Source: Gnetum montanum (Eukaryota; Streptophyta; Gnetopsida; Gnetales; Gnetaceae). Taken from it: a stretch of DNA of 25,324 nt. The stretch covers positions 386,461-411,784 of the forward strand of contig MNCI01021391.1 of assembly GCA_015680685.1 (NCBI GenBank), written 5' to 3'. Every line of letters starts with the position of its first letter. The first letter of the stretch is position 1. The notes below the pieces were generated by a model. That model saw only the letters and a program-made list of their open reading frames with translations, did not search any database and was not told the origin of the DNA. The position numbers were made by a program, and so were the translations under genes. Shown one piece after another: positions 18,411 to 25,324 of this stretch.

Positions 18411-20694
18411 TATTATAAAATTAATATAAAAAGTGAAATTTAGTATTCCAAATACATTCGTCTCCTAAACCCACCTTAGGCTCATAAACTCATTTTAAAA
18501 TATCCTTAATCCTCATTTCAAATTGCAAATTTTTCTAATGCACTGTCCAAACAATCATTTGTCATGCAAGCTCGGCTCTTCCATTTTTGTTGTGTAATAT
18601 TATAGCCTTGTATTACCAAAGTAAGAATTTTAGTTCCAAAACCTATTTCCTAATTTAAGATTCTTTGCTCCACAAGTATGATTATTGATTTTATAATTTC
18701 TTCGGGTGGACACTTCCGTAGTAAGATGGGGGGTGGGGGGCAAGTGTTATTCGGAATGACTGGCCTCTTTATTGGATGTTGCTTACGTGCAGAGACACGT
18801 AACATAGCAAGAAACAGAGGTCCTATTTTGAAGTGTCGATTTCCTCGTCATAGTTGACTTCAAATGGAATGAAATTGTAAACAGAGAAGCAATGATGTTT
18901 TACAAGATTAAATGAACAAGGTGCATAAATCACTTTCAGTTTTTTTCCCTCATTTTTTACCGTTTCCCTTGACGGCCATGCGACTTCTTTTCAAGAAAAA
19001 GATGCGAACATGTGAGCATGGGTTAGGAGCTTTTTCTGATACAGAACAAATTCAAAATCTGAGAACTAAAACCAAGTTTCAGATAAAACAGAAGGTTACA
19101 GTAATTAGAGAATTCATAGAAAAAGAGAGAGCCAGTATAGTTAAGGATGGGCAGATGTCATCACGAGAGAAATAATTTGAGTTTGCGAATCTTTCTTGCT
19201 AGTAATTAGTTAAAATACTGGAAATTAATCATCATGCTTCGTTAGGATTATGGTTCTTAATGAATTTTCATAAACAGAGCATTATTGATTCTGGTTCACA
19301 ATTCCCAAACGCAATCACGTTCCAAAGCAATTTTGACCTTTAACGACACGATACATCTACGTCTATTTCATATACTGAATTTTACAAAAATGATATATTT
19401 ATCTATTTTTAATAAATAGAAACTGTGATATAAACTTATTTATGATACAATTACTTTTAAAACATAATTTTAATATCTTTGGAGGATTTCTCTGAAATCT
19501 AGACTTACAATTTTACTTATCACAATTCTTTTGCAATTCTTGGAAAATTTTGCAATCACTAACACTATCCAAAGTCTCCCAAAATTATGATTATTAAGGG
19601 CTCTAAACTTCAGCAAATCCAAACTTTTTAAAATATAGTTATAAGATTAAAATTTTTGAAAAGAAAAATATTTTTGAAAAGAAAAAATATGCAAACTATG
19701 AATAATATAAAAATATTCTTATAACTATTTGAACAACCATTTACATGCAAATAAAATCTATATAATCTTTAACATGTCTAATTACAATGGTTTTAAAAGG
19801 GAAGGAAGACAAAATTGAAGCTTTATTAAGTCTAAAGACCCATCAGATATATGGAACGGGTATTACATTTTCATTGAAAAATACAAATTGACTAAGCATT
19901 AATAAGGGTACAAAAAAAAACAAATGATACAAGTTTTTTCCTGTAACATGCCAACCAACCAAGTGATTTCTGCTTTGGGGGAAAATACGCATGTTGTAGC
20001 TTCCAAGTTGCAAGTACCTGTTTCTTGGCAGGCAATATTTTTGGCCGAGAGACCAATACAATGCATGGAAAGTCCAGGCCATAGAAAAAAAATGCTATGT
20101 AAAGTCTACGCCATGGAAAAGAAACACTATAAATCAAATTAATAGAAATTTTCACAAGAATTATTATTGAATAAGGTACAGTCATTTTGATTTTTGTTTT
20201 CAATATGAATATCAATTGTCAATAAATCAATTCGAGATTTTATTAATTTGTAAAATATATAAGATTCTCTCGAGCTAAATAATAGATATATATTATAAAT
20301 ATATAGTTAAACTAGTTAAAATCAGTCAAACTAAACGTGAGTATCAGAGAAGAGCCCTAAAATTATTCTATAAAATTGCAGCAACGGATTGGCGTTCATG
20401 GAAGCTTTGTCTCTTCATTTTGGTAATGCAAGTAAGGAAGGATCTTAAAGGAATGAAATGCAATGTGCATATTTTTTTAGTGTTTGAGCTCGTCCTTTAA
20501 TTGCCTCGTAATATCCACAGAGAGGATGAGAAAATGTACTTCTAAAAATAACGTATAATTTTTGGAGAAAGAAAACTTAAAATAAATCGTGAAGCTGTAA
20601 AATTAGGCTACGTTGATGAACAAACCATCGTCAATGCTAACGTGCAAATGTTACCCCTGAACATGATAAAAATTTCCATTTTGACTTGGCTCAT
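18411..20694. other. Long AT-rich spacer, no gene supported
   Basis: The stretch up to about 18740 may be the region between the endonuclease and RT of the minus-strand LINE. A G-rich run (G6-T-G6) lies at 18728-18740, and an A-rich 19-bp tandem repeat near 19651-19689. Open frames at 18912-19175 and around 19892-20215 on both strands have no recognisable domain. Confidence 0.4.
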
Positions 20695-21120
20695 TACCAG
20701 ATGCTTTCAAGGTTCATAGAAAATCCAAAAACTATAACATGTGACAGACTGGACTTTTCTTGCAAGCTTGATTAACTTGACTTAGTGGGGATCGTTTTAA
20801 TGTTCATAGACAGGCCCAGTGTATAGAAAGACCACGTTTATGCAAATCTTGATTGACGTGACTTTTTAGAAAGACCACGTTTATGCAAATCTTGATTGAC
20901 TTGACGTTTCTTTTAATCATGGAAGTGGAAGTGGGATAGTTCCAAGGCCTGCTCTATAGAAAAAGTGTTTATGTAAATATTGATTGATTTGACTTGAAGT
21001 TTCTTGTAGCTGTAGCAGCGGGGATGGTTCCAAGGTTCATAGAAAGGCCCAAATAATGCACGTTTGATGGATTTGGCTTACAATCATGGTCACAAGGGCG
21101 ATGTTCCAAGGTATCCTAGA
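20695..21120 (+). repeat. Degenerate minisatellite with an exact 43-bp period
   Basis: TAGAAAGACCACGTTTATGC starts near-identical 43-bp units at 20824-20866 and 20867-20909. Around them the motifs TTCATAGAAA, AAGGCCC and TTGATTGACTTGACTT recur with GGGGAT(G/C)GTTCCAAGG from 20700 to 21120, so this is an older array of larger units with a fresh local duplication. No gene is seen. Confidence 0.7.
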
Positions 21121-21603
21121 AAGTTTCTTAACCACAACAATTTTATGTTGTGCACATGTGTATCTTATGCTTTACATCGCATCATGTTAACATCCATAAA
21201 TATAATGACTTTCATGCTCACTTACTGGCCGATAAACACAAAACTTCTTTCAATTGAATGCTTGGACTCCAAAACATGTAGATACTCATTGGAGCCTTTT
21301 GGATAAAAACAAAATCATGGAAAGGTCAAAAATCAACCATCTTGAAAGTGGTTTTTTGGAGTTCTTAAGTGAGACTCGTCCCCACAAGCAGATTTTTTTG
21401 TCTGGATTCTTAAACGTGCTTATCTGTCTGACTGTTAACGTAAATCTGGCATAAGTTTGGTGGTAAGATACTCCGCACAGTCCAAGAGCAGTAAGCTTTA
21501 ACCATCAAATCACATAAGGTAACCACGAGAGCAGTAATTGCATCTAGGAGAAGGATGATTACAGCCATAAGGCCAGGGGTAACACAGCCATTATGGGTAA
21601 ACC

Positions 21604-21786
21604 TTAATTGAAACCGGGAGAAGGATGATTGCAGTCACAAGACTCAAGATAGCAACAGTCAATGGGTCCAGGGCTAGGGCTAACACTGTCGTTATAAATA
21701 AAGCTGAAATGGAAAATAACATAGATCCAGAAAAGCCACAATATTACAGCAACTACTTTGTTCTTGTGAAAACTTTGTAGGTTCAT
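21604..21786 (-). CDS. Small secreted cysteine-rich peptide candidate, copy X'
   Basis: From ATG 21786 the minus strand gives an intact 60-residue ORF: a basic start and hydrophobic core (MNLQSFHKNKVVAVILWLFW, residues 1-20, then IYVIFHF) like a signal peptide, a Ser/Pro linker (SVSPSPGP), and a Cys tail CCYLESCDCNHPSPGFN before TAA. Just past the stop another related module (YGCNHPSPRCNYC) appears in a different frame, as if an ancestral protein had more CNHPSP repeats. The start, signal peptide and CDCNHPS core are shared with copy X. I chose the Met that begins the conserved signal peptide, 11 codons inside a longer TTG-initiated frame. Not recognised as defensin, snakin, LTP, Bowman-Birk or any other family I know. 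It lies 2.46 kb upstream of, and divergent from, RLK copy D. Function unknown; it may be a shortened relic. Confidence 0.4.
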   Translation of the reverse strand: MNLQSFHKNKVVAVILWLFWIYVIFHFSFIYNDSVSPSPGPIDCCYLESCDCNHPSPGFN

Positions 21787-21936
21787 TGCATTTAGAGGAT
21801 GAGGTGAACGATAATTCACGTAATGCTCGTTCTCAACTGTATGCTTAGGCGAATACCTAAGATCTCTATAAAAAAACCATATTTTACCCTCTACCGTCTG
21901 TTTTTGGTCTTTTTTGAACTAAGTCTTTGGAGGCAG

Positions 21937-22260
21937 CTTCTCGGAAATTTTGTGCATGGGCTGAGAAGAAGCGGTAGACGTTTTTTCCGCAATTTTGGCA
22001 TTCAATGAACGTGAATTGTCCTCCGGTTTCTTTTAGGTCAAAGTAAACGTGAACCTTCTCGAAAAGTTTGTACATGGACCCACAAGACGCTATACGCGTT
22101 TTCTCACAATTTTAGCATTGAAAGCGAACGCGTATTCCTGAAAAGATACTTCACGAAAATTTTGTGCATGGCGCAGAAGACTCGTTACTCGTTTTCTCCG
22201 CAATTTTGAAAGTGAACACATTTCCTCCGTTTACAACCCGTCGTTTTTGTCCTCTAGCAT
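21937..22260 (-). repeat. Degenerate minisatellite upstream of copy X'
   Basis: Three units start at CTTCTCG/CTTCACG near 21937, 22055 and 22149 (periods about 118 and 94 bp). They share TTTTGTGCATGG and the CGTT-CGTTTTCTCCGCAATTTT blocks with the repeats upstream of copy X. They occupy the promoter position of the minus-strand ORF. Confidence 0.65.
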
Positions 22261-22659
22261 GGTGTAGATACTGATAATAGAAAAGTAAAACTCAAAAAGC
22301 AGGGGACAGTTACACCATTAGAATCATCGTTACTATGGTGCTGTTATTCGTGCTTTTCATCGTAAAATATGAATGCGAATACTTATGGTTATGGACTTGT
22401 ATCTGCAACGATTCAAGCGAGACTAACCAATCCGCAACGATTCAGGGGAGACCAATGAAGGATCGAGGACTAAGTCTGCCAATGAAGGTAATACCCACAA
22501 AAAGAAATGAAATTCCACTTCCACTCTTGTCTCTGTTAGGCTAATATACATCACATCACCTCTAAGGCACCAGGGCTCATTTACATCGCATCAAGTTTAT
22601 GTGCTTTTCCAAGACTACCATCACATAAGTTTACGTTTTGTTTTCCAATTGAGACCACT
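22261..22659. other. About 400 bp present in X' but not in X
   Basis: Homology between the two blocks stops after GTTTTTGTCCTC and resumes at about 22660. The insert holds a 29-bp tandem duplication starting GCAACGATTCA at 22405 and 22434. No gene is recognised, and no terminal repeats were found. Confidence 0.5.
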
Positions 22660-22930
22660 TACAAAAATTTCCTTAAGAGCATTAAATTCTTAAAAATGAA
22701 TGCACCAAGTTATCTTGAATCAAACCAAACCATATCCAATAATTTATGAGATGCAATGACACATGCATAGCTCATTAGATTTTAGTTTAAAGCTTTAAAA
22801 AAGAGATTCACCTTGTCAAATATATGAGTTAATTTAATTTAAGGTAAGCTTACTAACGTGTAAATTTTGAAGATTTTATATAACTATGATAAATTTTATA
22901 TCATCGTATCATCATTGTCTATTGCAATTT
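22660..22930. repeat. End of the duplicated block (matches about 14330-14610)
   Basis: Collinear with the flank of copy X (CTTAAAAATGAATG, TTGAATCAAACCA, AAAAGAGATT, TATATCATC). It marks the far end of the recognisable duplicated segment before the RLK promoter. Confidence 0.65.
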
Positions 22931-24061
22931 AACTTCTAGATGCTAAAAGGTTAGGACTAAAAATCAATACAAGAATTTATGGAATGCAATTTGGACAACA
23001 ACATAAATAGTAGTAAAGTAAACATGACAATTCAATGGTAAGAGGTTGCTCACTACAATAGGATAGCCATCATACTTGCTATATTTTATGGTGATGAATG
23101 TTGACGAATACAAAAGAAGAATGAATAACAAATCAATATGGCAAAAATGTAGATGCTTTGATGGATGTTGAATGTTACAAATAATAATAATAATAATAGA
23201 TTGCATAGTTTTATATATTAGAGAAAGATTTTGAGTTGCTTCTATTTCAAATAAGCTATAAGAATGATGTCTTAGATGGTTGGGGAATGTACACAATAGA
23301 TTAGATAATGATCCTATAGAAAAGCTTCTTACATCACTATTCCAAAAAAGATATCAAAAGGAACATAAAAAGATTGAAAAAATAATTGAAGATGATTTGA
23401 AAAAATTGTAAATAAATAAAGATCTAGCTTTTCATAATGACAAAAGAGATCTAATGTAACCCTTCATATTTTGTTAGTACAAGGCTATGATGATGATGTT
23501 GTATACTCATGACACTTTTTAACAATAAACAAAATATATTTCTACTTTTTTTTAAAAGTTAGAGAATCTCCTCTTGATACCTACCAAAATCTTGAAATTC
23601 TAACCTGATGAAGGGTCAAGGTAAGAAAAATCTAAGCATGATTTCTGGAGTAGAAAAATTTGAGTACATAATTATCGTAGTAGGGTTAGAAGAACAAAGA
23701 AAAGGCACACTCGTTTAATTTTAAAGAAGTAAGGTTAGAAAAGTCATAGTAAGGTAGAAAGAACAAAGAAAAGGTTCACTACTTATTTAATTTTAGAGAA
23801 GAGCGAGCAAAGGTAATAGAATAGCCCCATTACTTAATTTCAAAGAAGCAATTTGAGAAGAGTCTTAATGCATGATCAAAAGAACAAAGAATAAGCCTTC
23901 TCAAGGCATGAAAAGTTTGATTCCGTAATTAATGCAGTGCAGTTGTAACAACAACAAGGAGGCCCACCACTCAATGAATTTTAAAGTAGGGTCAAAAAAG
24001 TCCAAATGAGTGCTAATAATGCACAACAATGAGGAAGCGCGTCTAGACTCACATGAGAGAT
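22931..24061 (+). other. Upstream region of RLK copy D with a 69-bp repeat
   Basis: Contains an (ATA)n microsatellite at about 23181-23198 and diverged repeats of GAACAAAGAAAAGG...TTTAATTTTA, clearest as units at 23692 and 23761 (period 69 bp), with further partial units to about 23900. No gene is seen. The position suggests promoter sequence, but no TATA box is convincing. Confidence 0.5.
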
Positions 24062-24124
24062 GCCAGTGGCTTGGTCATTGAGTCCACTAATAATCAGAGC
24101 CGCCAGTGGCTTGGTCATTGAGTC
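24062..24124 (+). repeat. 40-bp-period direct repeat before copy D
   Basis: GCCAGTGGCTTGGTCATTGAGTC occurs at 24062-24084 and 24102-24124. Copy A begins at the window edge with the same TGGCTTGGTAATTGAGTC, so whether A has one or two units cannot be seen. Confidence 0.85.
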
Positions 24125-24245
24125 AAATAATAATATGATGTAGAACATGAACTTTCCCTTGAGAGTCTTTAAATTCAGCATTCCAAGCCAGTGACGCCAA
24201 ACACTCTGCAACATTTAGGTTAAGTTGGAGATCCCAACAGCAAAC

Positions 24246-25324
24246 ATGCTGCATAGAAGTGCTGTATTATGGCATCTAGTTTTGTTTTCCATTTGCATGA
24301 TGAATGGCAGTTTTCACTCTGCAAAATTATTACATGAACAAGACATCGAAAGCTTGCTTATATTCAAGAAAATGGTGGAGTCTGATCCTAATGGAGCTTT
24401 GGTTAATTGGCATCCTAACTCCATACACTACTGCAACTGGAGTAATGTTGAATGCAATTCAGCTAGCAGAGTGGTGAAGCTTGATCTTTACAGCATGCAA
24501 ATCCAAGGTACAATATCTCCGTCCCTCGGCAATTTATCTTATCTGACGTACCTAGATCTTTGCAATAATTCATTTCATGGTACAATTCCTCCCCAGCAGG
24601 GCACCTTGAAAAACCTGCAAACTTTGTATCTATGCGATAATAGGCTCCATGGTACCATTCCTAACACATTTACAAACCTTACACAGCTGCAAATACTATC
24701 CATTGCACAGAATAACTTGCATGGTAGCATTCCTCACAACATTGGCCACATGTTCAGTCTTCAGATACTCACCCTCCAGACAAACAATCTCTCTGGTTCA
24801 ATTCCCTCTTCCATAGGAAACCTCTCTTCTCTTGAACAGTTGTACATTCATCGGATACCCATAACCGACACATTATCATAAGAAATATGCAAGCTAAAGA
24901 ATCTTATGTTTCTGTATGTTTTTGAAAATCCTCAATTAGCTGGTGATATTCCTGAATCAGTTGGCAACATGTCTAGACTTAGCCATGTAAACATGCATGA
25001 ATATGCTTTTACAGGCTATGTTCCTTCTCAGCTGGGCACACTGGAAAACCTATCTGTTCTCTACTTGTTGGGAAACAACCTGATAGGCAGCATTCCTCGA
25101 TCTTTAGGGAACTGCAGCAATCTTCGTACACTTGTATTTGATAAAAATCAGCTGACAGGAGTCATTTCTCTGCAGTTTGGAAGGTTGTCGTTGACTGTTT
25201 TCAGGGTAATGTCCAATCATCTTGTAAATGATGGCTCTTCCACAATTTCTATTTTATCTTCTTTTTCAAATTGCTCCACCTTAAATGTTCTGGATCTATC
25301 CTCCAACAAGCTAAAGGGAATGTT
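24246..25324 (+). pseudogene. LRR receptor-like kinase, copy D (premature stop; runs off the window)
   Basis: About 95-96% identical to copy A by a hand count (about 20 differences in the first 460 bp), and also alike in the preceding 120 bp. From ATG 24246 it encodes the signal peptide, LRR N-terminal cap and first LRRs. An in-frame TAA at 24879-24881 stands where copy A has CAA (746-748). The reading frame then stays open to the window end, still in the LRR region, so the transmembrane and kinase parts lie outside. Unlike A, it keeps CAG at the site of A's first stop (24684-24686) and the 27 bp that A has lost (24705-24731). The two copies therefore decayed independently. A truncated 211-residue secreted LRR protein could still be made, but nothing shows that it is. 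Confidence 0.88.

Noticed and set aside
18728-18740. G-quadruplex at the G6TG6 run
   Set aside because: Only two G runs with a single-base spacer; a stable four-run structure is not supported nearby.
21604-21660. Bowman-Birk inhibitor identity for the Cys-rich tail
   Set aside because: The CNHPSPxC module has six residues between Cys, where the Bowman-Birk loop has seven, and the rest of that scaffold is absent.

Overview
This is plant nuclear DNA. The evidence is a family of leucine-rich-repeat receptor kinases (LRR-RLK, subfamily XII type) with a GT-AG intron at the usual place in the kinase domain, a plant mitochondrial pyruvate carrier exon with splice sites, and AT-rich spacers full of old retroelement debris. 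The low gene density, decayed LINE and Ty3-type pieces and an assembly gap fit a large genome such as a conifer's, but that is an inference. I see no bacterial, viral or CRISPR features.

Layout. 140-3363 (+): a nearly full-length LRR-RLK (copy A), broken by two in-frame stops and one in-frame deletion. 4792-6773: long terminal repeats (LTRs) of one retrotransposon family, with two LTRs head to head and a third 5' piece behind them. 6774-7635 (-): decayed LRR-RLK fragment (copy B). 8600-9530: a LINE endonuclease relic (+) and a Ty3-type protease relic (-). About 10648-10745: a tRNA-derived SINE-like relic. 11888-12023 (-): an isolated MPC1 exon. 12722-13552: run of N. 13639-14320: a degenerate small secreted cysteine-rich ORF (-) with repeats upstream of it. 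15881-16166: a 5' fragment of the RLK (copy C) and an overlapping antisense frame. 16636-17485: a third LTR. 17800-18175 (-): LINE reverse transcriptase relic. 20695-21120: minisatellite. 21604-22930: second copy of the cysteine-rich ORF block. 24246 to the window end: LRR-RLK copy D, with one premature stop.

The main organisation is a tandem segmental duplication with an offset of about 7.9-8.1 kb. Each unit has a minus-strand ORF with a signal peptide and cysteine-rich tail, then roughly 2.2-2.5 kb of spacer, then the plus-strand start of a non-RD-type LRR receptor kinase. In the first unit the kinase is reduced to its 5' end. In the second it runs past the window edge. Non-RD LRR-XII kinases are the class of plant immune receptors that includes FLS2, EFR and Xa21. 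The linkage to a small secreted cysteine-rich ORF makes a receptor/peptide module a testable but speculative idea.

The LTR family shows a second unusual feature. A U5 hairpin stays paired in all three copies, in one case through compensatory double changes, and its loop is complementary to a conserved segment near the LTR 3' end.

All four RLK copies are damaged or incomplete as read here, so this looks like a decaying, repeatedly duplicated immune-receptor cluster. All comparisons were made by eye; no alignment or database search was run.
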